From the NCBI GenBank assembly GCA_016716665.1, contig JADJVH010000008.1, positions 1 through 64,000 of the forward strand: 64,000 nt of DNA. The letters are read 5' to 3'. Origin of the DNA: Candidatus Opimibacter iunctus. Its GTDB lineage: Bacteria; Bacteroidota; Bacteroidia; Chitinophagales; Saprospiraceae. The stretch's first letter is position 1. Each line of letters opens with the position of its first letter. Below are positions 56,431 through 64,000 of the stretch, piece after piece. A program made the position numbers and the translations under genes. Below the pieces are notes generated by a model. That model was not told the DNA's origin and ran no database searches. It saw only the letters and a list, made by a program, of their open reading frames with translations.

Positions 56431-57114
56431 TTACTCCTTCATACAAGTCACCAACTGTGTCGCCTGTTGCCTGTTGATCATTTCAATACTATGCACAGAG
56501 CAGTAGTGCGCGACAAAGCGTTTCAATTCCCGCATTGACCACTCCCGATAATGTGCAGGATTGGGTGGTGGCCCGTAATGGTACAACCCTCTTCGCTTGT
56601 TTCTTTCAGGCGTACTGATCAGGATGCATTTCCAGTTACGGACGGACATCAGGGATTTCATAAATGCATCAGGGTCCTCGACATGCTCCAGTACATCAGC
56701 ACAGATGATCATTTCTGCCTGATGTTGTGATGCAATAAAATCTTCAGCATTGATCCAGGTCAGTTGCGGATGATCAAGCCTTGCCTGGTCAATAGCTGGT
56801 GAAAAATCAACACCCGTCGCGCTGAAGTGACCGAGATAATGCGCGAGTTTATATCCTGATCCGCATCCTATGTCCAGGACAGTTTGCCATTGATGCTCAT
56901 GCATCAGGGAAGCAGCTCTTTGGTACACTTCTTTCTGAAAACTATCTTCATATCCCCTGTCATCATGGGGCACAACAGTAGTCCGATGTGTGTATCCACG
57001 CTTTATTTCAAACTGAACTGGTTGATAGAGTGAACGTACCCATGCACGTATCAACCTTGATGTTCCTGAGAGAATTTTTCCAATTGAAAATCCTGATCCG
57101 TTAGCTGCCATCAT
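56431..57114 (-). CDS. Class I SAM-dependent methyltransferase
   Basis: About 227 residues with motif I VLDIGCGSGYKLAHYL, TGVDFSPAIDQARL, and the post-I strand AEMIICADVLEHVEDPDAFM. The ATG at 57114 overlaps the upstream glycosyltransferase stop as ATGA, so translation is coupled; an upstream in-frame ATG at 57147 is less likely. Its place in a glycan cluster suggests it methylates a sugar or chain end, but it may act on something else. Confidence 0.82.
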   Translation of the reverse strand: MMAANGSGFSIGKILSGTSRLIRAWVRSLYQPVQFEIKRGYTHRTTVVPHDDRGYEDSFQKEVYQRAASLMHEHQWQTVLDIGCGSGYKLAHYLGHFSATGVDFSPAIDQARLDHPQLTWINAEDFIASQHQAEMIICADVLEHVEDPDAFMKSLMSVRNWKCILISTPERNKRRGLYHYGPPPNPAHYREWSMRELKRFVAHYCSVHSIEMINRQQATQLVTCMKE

Positions 57115-58043
57115 TTCTTCTTTGGATGGCGTATAGCACCGACCCATTGCCCTGCAGTAAAGGCAAGTGGCTGGAGTATGTCATACATCGCGTGTTTGAA
57201 CGAATAGGTTTTGGCAAATAAACTTGAAGCGAGGTGTATTGGCGTCCAGAGAATCCTACCAGCCATGGTTTTGATGAGATGAAGTGAGGCGATAGAAAAT
57301 GGCACAGGATCAAATACCATCCTGTCCCTTTGCCTCGCGTATTGAGATCTGAGAACCCATGACAAACCCAGTTTATCAGTCCTTACGAAATGTCCGGTGC
57401 GAAGAGAAGGTGCATACGCTATTTTATATCCTGCTTTCCGCATCCTGGCTTGCAGTTCAAGTTCCTCGCCATAGCGCAGCGCATTTCCTTTCACCCCAAG
57501 GTTGGTATCGAATCCTCCAAGTTTTTGTAGTACATCTTTCCTGATCAGCATGCAACCTCCTCTGATATATCCTTTGCTGATCTGTGTCAATTGACTATAA
57601 GGCATAGAGAAATCACCATAACCTTTCGGCAACCAATCCGGTATATCCCCATGGAATTTCGAGTCAATAGGTCCTCCAAAGGCATCATAAGTTGGCTCAC
57701 GTGCTATAAGATCAAGGGCTGCATTGATAATGCCATCTGGTGGCAGGCAATCATCATCGAGATAAAATACCCATGGATACTGAGTACCGGCCCATCCTTT
57801 GTTTCGCGCATGGCTCAGGCCTTGCTGAGGCTCGAATACATACCGCACCATATCATACTTAACTGCAAGTGCTTCTACATAATCCTTTGTACCATCGGTA
57901 GAGTGATTGTCTATAACAGTCAGCAATGTCTTGCCCGAAACCAATTGTGGCAATACCGCGTCCATGCACAAGCGGAGATAGTCAACACGATTGAAGGTGC
58001 AGATACATAGTTCGATGCCGGTATGTTCGTCCACTGTTGACAT
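57111..58043 (-). CDS. GT2-family glycosyltransferase
   Basis: This 310-residue GT-A enzyme has ELCICTFNRVDYLRLCMDAVL at the nucleotide-sugar site, VIDNHSTDGTKDYV, DXD-type WVFYLDDDCLPPDG, and an acceptor region GGCMLIRKDVLQKLGGFD. It would add a sugar to the surface polysaccharide exported by the neighbouring ABC pair. It starts immediately at the stop of the preceding rhamnosyltransferase-like gene (58043). Confidence 0.9.
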   Translation of the reverse strand: MSTVDEHTGIELCICTFNRVDYLRLCMDAVLPQLVSGKTLLTVIDNHSTDGTKDYVEALAVKYDMVRYVFEPQQGLSHARNKGWAGTQYPWVFYLDDDCLPPDGIINAALDLIAREPTYDAFGGPIDSKFHGDIPDWLPKGYGDFSMPYSQLTQISKGYIRGGCMLIRKDVLQKLGGFDTNLGVKGNALRYGEELELQARMRKAGYKIAYAPSLRTGHFVRTDKLGLSWVLRSQYARQRDRMVFDPVPFSIASLHLIKTMAGRILWTPIHLASSLFAKTYSFKHAMYDILQPLAFTAGQWVGAIRHPKKK

Positions 58044-58852
58044 CAGGATTTAAAGAATTTTCTTTTGAGCCTGGAGAGGAGCCGATGTACGACAAATATT
58101 GCGGTGGACGTCAGGGATTGGGGTAGATCTCCCGGTTGCAAACCAAAATGCCTGGTGATGTCAAATTCCATCAGGGGGACACCATTGGTTCTGCTGGACA
58201 TATTTCGCTCATGGATGATCTTGAGCCATGCAAACCTTGAATCCACATCCGTCACATTACTCCCTTCCGGAGGCCTGCCATGAGGATAGCCTACTACGGT
58301 GATCAGGGGCTGATCCGCGACTCTTTCTTCTATCAGGCTGCCGTAATGGTTGAACCGACTGTTTCTGATCTCTGTCAGGACGAGGCGATGTGCATCATAC
58401 AGCACGCCTTTGGTGAAGTTGATGATCTGCCTGTCGTGGGGCTCGAAATGGCCCTGTACTTCCTGGATAAACATTGGGCCTAGGCCGTCATCATTGTCTA
58501 CACGGGAGGTAATCACAAAGGGTGTCGGGGCATCAGCCAGTATTCCCTTGAGATCACTGAGGAGATCGTGGAATTCCGCGACCAGGCGGACCTGAGCATT
58601 CCTGACCCGGCTCACCTCCTGCCTGATGGTTTCAAGGTCTTCAGCCGCTGTCAATTGGTCGCAATAGACGAGCCAGACAAAATCGCTGCATAGCTGATGC
58701 CGGATCGTGGGAGCGCAATATTTCTTAAACAAAACAAGCCGTTCCTGCATCCAGGCAGCGTCGAGCACCGGCTTGCCTGCTTTGTCCCGGTCCCAGTTTT
58801 TTACCGGGACATTAAAACGGGTGATCAGATAATGCGTAAATTTCCCACTCAT
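58043..58852 (-). CDS. Putative rhamnosyltransferase-family glycosyltransferase
   Basis: 269 residues. HYLITRFNVPVKNWDRD near the N-terminus, then WMQERLVLFKKYCAPTIRHQ, and a GT-A type acidic motif in FVITSRVDNDDGLGPMFI, followed by QIINFTKGVLYD: the pattern of the 'putative rhamnosyl transferase' family. Specificity for rhamnose is inferred from the family name, not proven. First gene of a three-gene minus-strand unit, divergent from the AI-2E transporter with only 22 bases between the starts. Confidence 0.75.
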   Translation of the reverse strand: MSGKFTHYLITRFNVPVKNWDRDKAGKPVLDAAWMQERLVLFKKYCAPTIRHQLCSDFVWLVYCDQLTAAEDLETIRQEVSRVRNAQVRLVAEFHDLLSDLKGILADAPTPFVITSRVDNDDGLGPMFIQEVQGHFEPHDRQIINFTKGVLYDAHRLVLTEIRNSRFNHYGSLIEERVADQPLITVVGYPHGRPPEGSNVTDVDSRFAWLKIIHERNMSSRTNGVPLMEFDITRHFGLQPGDLPQSLTSTAIFVVHRLLSRLKRKFFKS

Positions 58853-58874
58853 TGTAGTACGTAAAGGTAAAACT

Positions 58875-59999
58875 ATGCAGTGGCTTCGAAATACAGCCTA
58901 TATCCTGATTGTGATCCTGGGGGGAGGCTTCCTCCTTTTACAGGGCCGGGGCCTGCTGTTTCCCATATTCTTTGCTATTTTCTTCAGCTTTCTGCTCATG
59001 CCGCTGGAATCCTGGATCTACCGCAAGATTCCTTTCAAAATGGTGTCTATCACCGGAAGTGTACTCCTGGTATTGAGTTTTGTCGGGGGCCTCGCCTTTG
59101 CTTTCGGGTACCAGATCATCCAGATCGTATCAGAGATGACCTCGATACAGGAGCAACTCGAAGCCGGGATTGAAGCCATTTTCACCTTTATCGATGAGAA
59201 TGTGCCTTACATGCAGATGCCCGAAGACCAGGACTCGATGAATGAGATGATCAGCAAGATCATCGCGGCTCCGGTCGAGTTTGTAGGCGCAGGCATCAGC
59301 AATGGAGCTGGCTTTCTGTTCAATGCGGCGACTACCCTGATCTACACCATCTTCCTGTTGATCTATAAAGAAGCCTTTAAGGATTTCATCATGATCCAGT
59401 TTCCCAAGGACAGGCGTGAAGAAATCGAATCTGTCCTTTCTCAATCTGCGCACCTGATCCAGCGTTATCTCGTCGGCATGGTGACAGTCATCCTCATCCT
59501 GGCCGTACTCAATTGCACTGGCTTGCTCCTGATCGGTGTTGAGCGCGCGATACTCTGGGGCGTACTCGCAGCATGCCTGGTCATCATCCCTTATATCGGC
59601 ACGACCATAGGTGCTCTGCTACCATTCCTGTACACACTGACTACAGCAGAGTATCCTATGCAACCATATCTGGTCCTCATCATGTATTTTATCATCATCC
59701 AGGTAGAAGCCAATTTCTTTACGCCCAAGATAGTAGGTTCACATGTGCAGATCAATCCTTTCTTTGCATTGATCGGTACGATCGTGATGGGCACTCTGAT
59801 GGGTATAGGAGGTATCGTGCTGGCACTACCCATCCTGGCCATCATCAAGCTCGTGGCTGAAGGGATAGATGTACTCAAGCCGGTAGCTCTCCTGATGGAC
59901 AAAGACCTGATGAAAAAACGCCATCTCTTCTTTGGAAAATATGACCGAGAAAACTTCAGGTTCTCATCGGTGATCAAAGATGATCCTGAAAAGCGATGA
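58875..59999 (+). CDS. AI-2E family transporter
   Basis: This 374-residue polytopic membrane protein has six to eight hydrophobic segments and the family end LMGIGGIVLALPILAIIKL, with a long periplasmic helical region (residues ~75-150). The family includes the quorum-signal exporter TqsA and Na+/H+ antiporter-like members; the substrate here is unknown. The stop overlaps the next start as ATGA. Confidence 0.9.
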   Translation: MQWLRNTAYILIVILGGGFLLLQGRGLLFPIFFAIFFSFLLMPLESWIYRKIPFKMVSITGSVLLVLSFVGGLAFAFGYQIIQIVSEMTSIQEQLEAGIEAIFTFIDENVPYMQMPEDQDSMNEMISKIIAAPVEFVGAGISNGAGFLFNAATTLIYTIFLLIYKEAFKDFIMIQFPKDRREEIESVLSQSAHLIQRYLVGMVTVILILAVLNCTGLLLIGVERAILWGVLAACLVIIPYIGTTIGALLPFLYTLTTAEYPMQPYLVLIMYFIIIQVEANFFTPKIVGSHVQINPFFALIGTIVMGTLMGIGGIVLALPILAIIKLVAEGIDVLKPVALLMDKDLMKKRHLFFGKYDRENFRFSSVIKDDPEKR

Positions 60000-60735
60000 C
60001 CACAGCCAATACCTGGAAAGACAGGGTCCGCTCATTTCTTCCATGGCCATTGTATTGGAAACTCAAGCGACTGCGGGAGGAAATTAAAACCATACCTACC
60101 CACGGCAATCTGACCGAACTGGCCAAAATCTATAAGACAGACAAGTGGGGCTATCACTTTTCCACACACCGGTCTACCAACATTGGTTTAGGGATCTGAG
60201 ACATAAGCCCATCAGGCTGCTCGAAATCGGAGTCGGAGGTTATGCCAAACCCCTGCATGGTGGTGATTCGCTCCGGATGTGGAAACGGTATTTTTACAAT
60301 GGGAGGATCACCGGTATCGACCTCTATGACAAATCAGCCCTGCAGGAAAGTCGTCTGAAAATCTACCAGGGTGATCAGACAGATCCTGCATTCCTGAAAA
60401 GGGTTATTGATACAGAAGGGCCCTTTGATATCATCATCGATGACGGCAGTCATGTCAATTCACACATCATCACCAGCTTTGAAATCCTCTTTCCATGGAT
60501 GCCTTCCGGTGGAATCTATGTGATCGAAGATACGCAGACCTCCTATTGGCCTAAATATGAAGGAAGCACTGCGGAGATGAATAGTATCCCTTCGGCGATG
60601 AATTATTTTATCGAACGTGTTCATGCAATTAACTGTACTGAATGGCTCAAGGACGAAACGCATCCTGATCTTCCTGATCAGGGGATTGCTTCAATCGCTT
60701 TCTATCACAATTTGATCTTTGTTGTCAAGCAGTAG
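59996..60735 (+). CDS. MycE-like sugar O-methyltransferase (frameshifted)
   Basis: About 246 codons. Shared family features: LAKIYKTDKWGYHF near the N-terminus, YTPVYQ-type HTPVYQHWF, motif I RLLEIGVGGYAKP, GIDLYDKSA, and DIIIDDGSHVNSH, the metal-binding segment of MycE/TcmO-like deoxysugar O-methyltransferases. The frame changes at the T run 60158-60161; one more T restores GYHFFHTPVYQHW. Together with the rhamnosyltransferase-like gene it suggests an O-methylated deoxysugar on the surface glycan. The first codon overlaps the AI-2E gene stop. Confidence 0.78.
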
Positions 60736-60752
60736 CCCTGCTGGAGTATGAG

Positions 60753-60784
60753 TTTGGAAAAAACTACTTGAACAATTAAATTTG
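60753..60784 (+). promoter_or_regulatory. Perfect Bacteroidota-type promoter
   Basis: TTTG (60753-60756), 20-base spacer, TAAATTTG (60777-60784), ending 5 bases before the ATG at 60790. Both boxes and spacing match the group consensus. Confidence 0.7.
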
Positions 60785-60789
60785 CTATC

Positions 60790-61098
60790 ATGGGTACATT
60801 TATAAATGCACATTGTGGAAAGTGTGGCTTCAGGCAGGAAGGCATGATGTTTGGAAGTGGATTTGTCAAACGTATACCAGGGATTCCAGCGCTAAAGAAG
60901 GATACTGGCGAATTGGTAGTCGTTGAGAAAACAGATGATCCAAATCTGCTTTTTTATCATCAAAAAGAAATGTACAAGGGCAGCATTGAAGGATACGGCA
61001 TTGAAAATTTCGATATCCGTCTTAATCCTGTAAATAATCTATGTCCTTCTTGCGGAGAATACACAATGGAGTTTATTAATGTTGGGAATTGGGATTAG
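60790..61098 (+). CDS. Small zinc-ribbon hypothetical protein
   Basis: This 102-residue protein has two Cys pairs, HCGKCGF (residues 8-14) and LCPSCGEY (about 84-91), placed to bind one zinc ion. The sequence between is beta-rich. I do not recognise the family. It has its own promoter and is convergent with the DinB gene, whose stop is 5 bases away. Confidence 0.65.
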   Translation: MGTFINAHCGKCGFRQEGMMFGSGFVKRIPGIPALKKDTGELVVVEKTDDPNLLFYHQKEMYKGSIEGYGIENFDIRLNPVNNLCPSCGEYTMEFINVGNWD

Positions 61099-61102
61099 AT
61101 CC

Positions 61103-61629
61103 TTATCTATTCAAAATCCCCAGGTATTCTTTCCACGGCCCCCCTTCTGTCTCATACTGCTTGGCAATGATCCGGGAGATCTGATAAATGTGTGTCATGT
61201 CATGCACTACCCATGAGGCCAGCAACTGTCCGAGGTCACAGTACCAAAGGCCGGATGAATGCCTTCTTTCAACAGATCAGCTTCTGTGAGTCCTTCCGCC
61301 GAAAGGATCAGTATGTTTTCAATCCTGAGTTGCTCAAACTGATCCAGTAAGGATTCAATGGTCCGGCCCTGGGCAATGCTAAAGTGGCCCGCGCGATCAA
61401 AAGGGACAAAAGTTTTATCTGCTGCATCGCTTAGGATCACCCGCATCCGCGGTATCCAGTCCGTCAGCTCGCCATAGATCAGGTGTGCAATGATCTCATG
61501 AGGCGACCACGTATCTGGAGCCTCCCTCGCATGAAGCCACTGGTCATCCAGGCTCGACACCAGTTCACGGATCGCAGCCGGTGTGCGGCTGATGATGCTG
61601 ATGACAGAGGTTACGTCTACTGGAATCAT
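61103..61629 (-). CDS. DinB-family protein (frameshifted)
   Basis: About 175 codons of a four-helix DinB/YfiT-type protein. The metal ligands are visible: His in SPHEIIAHLIYGE and two His in VVHDMTHIYQISRI. The first part (61629 to about 61230) and the last part (about 61228 to the TAA at 61103, ending EYLGILNR) are in different frames; adding one C to the CC at about 61229 gives ...FGTVTLGQLLASWVVHDMTH.... Family members are metal-dependent thiol transferases or stress proteins; the substrate is unknown. Confidence 0.75.
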
Positions 61630-61702
61630 TTGGTGAAATATAATGAATGTGTTGGATTACCTTCCGTTAGATGCCTTCGCTGAAAAAGCTATGGCATCCA
61701 AT

Positions 61703-61818
61703 GGAAACGGCTTACTTGACTTTTACCTGGACAATGTCTTTTTTGATTTGTCGTACGCGGGCGCAGGTACAACCTACGCCCAACTTTTATTTTGAATAGA
61801 GGCTGAAGGCCTCTATTC
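61703..61818 (+). repeat. Family B three-hairpin element, copy B2
   Basis: A weak first hairpin (around AACGGCTTAC, 61706-61715), linker with TTTTTTGATTTG, hairpin 2 GGGCGcAGGT-aca-ACCTaCGCCC (61759-61781), hairpin 3 GAATAGAGGC-tgaag-GCCTCTATTC (61794-61818, perfect 10 bp). It sits between the divergent-side end of susD and the DinB start. Confidence 0.7.
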
Positions 61819-61841
61819 ACGTCTCACGTCTCACGTCTCAC
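61815..61841. repeat. CACGTCT heptamer array
   Basis: Three exact CACGTCT units run up to the susD stop codon; related words occur at 30967 and 37140. Confidence 0.65.
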
Positions 61842-61842
61842 T

Positions 61843-63354
61843 TTAGTATTCATTATTTTGATCGAGTGTCCCACCTGTCAGATCTATCTCAGATTGTGGC
61901 AATGGAAGCAGGATGTGCTTGGTAGGTACAAATGCAGGCTGCACCAGCGGCATGACATCAGCAAGTCGTCCCCAACGCGCCAGGTCAAACCAACGGTTTT
62001 GTTCCATCGCCAGCTCTACCCTGCGCTCACGATAAATCTTTTCGCGCAATATCGATTTGTCAGTATCAGTGACATCTGCAAGGATAAAGTTATTTGAACC
62101 GCGTGCACGCTTCCTGACCATATTGAGGTATTCGAGTGCTTTGACTGCATTGTTTTCTTCATTATATGCCTCAGCAGCAAGCAAGAGGATATCGGAATAC
62201 CTGAGCAGGCGGATATTGCCTGGACCATTGTCCTGGAGGCCGGCGTGAGCTGGCACCCATGCTTTTTGGTTGTACCGCTCATTGAGCACTTCAGGATTGT
62301 CCTGCACGATGGTAGATCCATCAGGCAGTACTTCACCTACATAGATGATGGTGGCCTGGCGACGTGGGTCTCCTGGTTCGTATGCAGTGATCAGGTCATC
62401 ACTGGGTCTGTTGAAACCCCATCCGAGATTTGGTACTCCCCGCACACCCTGGATCATATTGAACGGACTCGCTCCAGGTCCTACGACAGCCGCCTGTGCG
62501 GCAACAGTTCCGATTTCAAATATACTTTCATCTCCATTTTCACCGACCGGTAAGAAATTATCCGCATATCTCGTGAGTAACGAATACTCTCCCGAAGTGA
62601 TGATTGCTTCACATTGAGCGGCTGCATTGGCATATTGATGTCTTGCCATATACACCTTGGCCAGGATGCCTCGCGCAGCCCCTTTGGTCACGCGACCCAG
62701 GTCTGCAGATGGATACTCAGATTTTTCAGGTAGTCCTTCGATCGCAGTCAACAGATCATTTTCGATAAAGTCATAGACATCATCCGCTGGTGTCCTGACC
62801 TGGTTGTAATATTCATCTGCATTGAGTATCCGGGTGATCAGGGGCACATCCCCAAACCATTGCACCAGCCTGAAATAGGCGTAGGCTCTAAGGACTTTTG
62901 CTTCTCCCACAAGCCTGTTGCGCAAAACTGTATCCATGGCTATGCCAGGGATATTCTCGATTGCGAGATTGGCCCTGAAGATCGCCTGATAGTGCCCTGT
63001 CCATGCACCAGTAATGGTCGCATTGTTAGCATCAAATGTGAACTCATCCAACTCCAGCACATACAACGCATCGTTAGGTGTACTGCCCTTGTCCGCATCA
63101 TCACTGATGATATCGGTGATGCCGATCCATGGAAATGCACACATCTCCCATGACCTGTATTGCTGATAGATGGCATTGGTAGCCCATACCGCATGGTCAG
63201 CGTTTTCAAAATAAGTATCATAGGTGAGCTGTCCTTTTGGCTTACGCTCGAGGAAGTCCTCACTGCAACTAAATGCAGTAGCCATCAGCACAACGATCAG
63301 GATCCTCCAGCTGGCGTTTGCTTTTATATTCATTGATCGTGTTATATTTTTCAT
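61843..63354 (-). CDS. susD: SusD/RagB-family nutrient-binding lipoprotein
   Basis: About 503 residues. Lipoprotein signal with lipobox Cys30 (VVLMATAFSC), then FLERKPKGQLTYDTYFENADHAVWATNAIYQQ, TPR-like helices, and the C-terminal SusD signature REKIYRERRVELAMEQNRWFDLARWG. It forms the lid over a SusC channel and binds glycans or peptides at the cell surface. The ATG at 63354 lies 32 bases after the SusC stop; an in-frame extension to 63441 overlaps susC and lacks a leader. No glycoside hydrolase is visible, so the substrate is unknown. Confidence 0.93.
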   Translation of the reverse strand: MKNITRSMNIKANASWRILIVVLMATAFSCSEDFLERKPKGQLTYDTYFENADHAVWATNAIYQQYRSWEMCAFPWIGITDIISDDADKGSTPNDALYVLELDEFTFDANNATITGAWTGHYQAIFRANLAIENIPGIAMDTVLRNRLVGEAKVLRAYAYFRLVQWFGDVPLITRILNADEYYNQVRTPADDVYDFIENDLLTAIEGLPEKSEYPSADLGRVTKGAARGILAKVYMARHQYANAAAQCEAIITSGEYSLLTRYADNFLPVGENGDESIFEIGTVAAQAAVVGPGASPFNMIQGVRGVPNLGWGFNRPSDDLITAYEPGDPRRQATIIYVGEVLPDGSTIVQDNPEVLNERYNQKAWVPAHAGLQDNGPGNIRLLRYSDILLLAAEAYNEENNAVKALEYLNMVRKRARGSNNFILADVTDTDKSILREKIYRERRVELAMEQNRWFDLARWGRLADVMPLVQPAFVPTKHILLPLPQSEIDLTGGTLDQNNEY

Positions 63355-63385
63355 GATCTGTGATTTTGTCATTTGGGAGATGAGG

Positions 63386-64000
63386 TTAAAACTGGATTTC
63401 AACACCGGCCTGCCATGATTTGGCGATCGGATAACTTCCATAATCGAATCCTACTTCGTACGCATTTCCTCCATTAGGAAACTCTGGAGAATATCCACTG
63501 TATTGCTGGCTCGTCCATACATTGGTGCCCGTCACATACACTCTCAGCCGGTCTATTTTAGCCTTGGAAGTGACCCCCGTAGGAATGGTATATCCCAGGC
63601 TGATACTTCTCAGACGGACATAATCCCCTTTCTCGACAAACCGGTCACTGACCCTGTAATTGTGTCCACCATTAGTTATACGTGGCTCAGTGGCCGAAGG
63701 GTTTTCTACTGTCCACCGGTCAGTGACATGTTTTTCCCAATTATAAACGCTAAAGCGGAAGGTTTCCTTTGCATTGAACACATAGTTGCCGCTCGAACCA
63801 AGGATATCTGCATTGAGGTCAAAACCGTTCCATTCCACTCCCGCGTTGAAACTATAGGTGAGTTTTGGGATAGGACTTCCAAGGTACACGCGGTCATCGC
63901 CATTGAGTATACCATCAGCATTTGTGTCTTCATATCGGATATCTCCGAGTTTTTCACCTCCTAGTTTCGGACTGTTGTCCAACTCGTCCTGGGTTTGGAA
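63386..64000 (-). CDS. susC: SusC/RagA-family TonB-dependent receptor, C-terminal part
   Basis: The last ~204 residues of an outer-membrane beta-barrel that continues beyond the right edge. RLRVYVTGTNVWTSQQYSGYSPEFP is the conserved SusC end, and the protein terminates in SWQAGVEIQF with the C-terminal Phe of barrel proteins. GDIRYEDTNADGILNGDDRVYLGSPIPK is also typical. It is cotranscribed with the downstream SusD gene. The plug domain and TonB box lie outside the window. Confidence 0.93.
   Translation of the reverse strand, partial: FQTQDELDNSPKLGGEKLGDIRYEDTNADGILNGDDRVYLGSPIPKLTYSFNAGVEWNGFDLNADILGSSGNYVFNAKETFRFSVYNWEKHVTDRWTVENPSATEPRITNGGHNYRVSDRFVEKGDYVRLRSISLGYTIPTGVTSKAKIDRLRVYVTGTNVWTSQQYSGYSPEFPNGGNAYEVGFDYGSYPIAKSWQAGVEIQF

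Noticed and set aside
63503..63964. 153-codon plus-strand open frame
   Set aside because: Antisense to the conserved SusC C-terminus.

Overview
The window comes from a member of the Bacteroidota, most likely a Saprospiria- or Chitinophagia-like lineage. Signs are: a type IX secretion (T9SS) C-terminal sorting tail (SPNP motif near 14384), a C25 gingipain-like PorU-type peptidase, a SusC/SusD pair, a DUF2723 membrane protein, a bacterial geranylgeranylglyceryl-phosphate synthase, and promoters of the Bacteroidota type (TTTG-N20-TAnnTTTG upstream of 60790; TTG-N21-TAACTTTG upstream of 48964). No rRNA, tRNA, CRISPR array or insertion sequence was recognised.

Layout. 1-9.6 kb (- strand): one giant secreted surface protein built of ~1.6-kb beta-helix/linker/Ig-like modules followed by an Fn3 domain and tandem CARDB domains, broken by many frameshifts and running off the left edge. 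9.9-13.5 kb: beta-propeller sensor histidine kinase plus LuxR-type response regulator. 13.6-14.6 kb: MbnP-like secreted protein with a T9SS tail. 14.7-19.5 kb (- strand): 2-oxoacid:ferredoxin oxidoreductase operon (FAD/Fe-S oxidoreductase, korA, korB). 19.7-20.9 kb: methyltransferase and YjbR-like protein. 20.9-22.7 kb: AT-rich accessory patch with an RHS C-terminal remnant overlapping a lipoprotein, plus small membrane ORFs. 22.9-24.2 kb: ECF sigma/RskA-like anti-sigma pair. 24.3-34.4 kb: GNAT, RNase HII, OmpA, ArsR-type regulator, DUF2723, rpiB, M28 peptidase, nadB. 34.8-48.9 kb: glycosyltransferase, dnaB, rluB-like, GGGP synthase, metalloprotease/beta-barrel, rsgA, hydrolases, mevalonate-kinase-like GHMP kinase, recX. 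49.0-54.0 kb: PorU-like peptidase. 54.4-60.7 kb: polysaccharide export ABC transporter with glycosyl- and methyltransferases (probable methylated, rhamnose-containing surface glycan). 60.8-64.0 kb: zinc-ribbon protein, DinB protein, SusD and the end of SusC.

Two things cut across the window. First, many otherwise intact conserved genes carry single-base frameshifts, several at homopolymer runs (T6 at 23021, C6 at 51834, T4 at 60158), which looks more like base-calling error than gene decay. Second, the spacers are full of structure: at least four families of dispersed hairpin elements (called A, B, C and D here) whose paired arms change together between copies, plus 7-8 bp tandem arrays. Family A (34595-34803 and 47773-48003) has an 11-bp stem whose sequence differs completely between copies but stays perfectly paired. 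Family C hairpins exist with and without a ~25-nt sequence in the loop. These intergenic elements are the best candidates for something undescribed.
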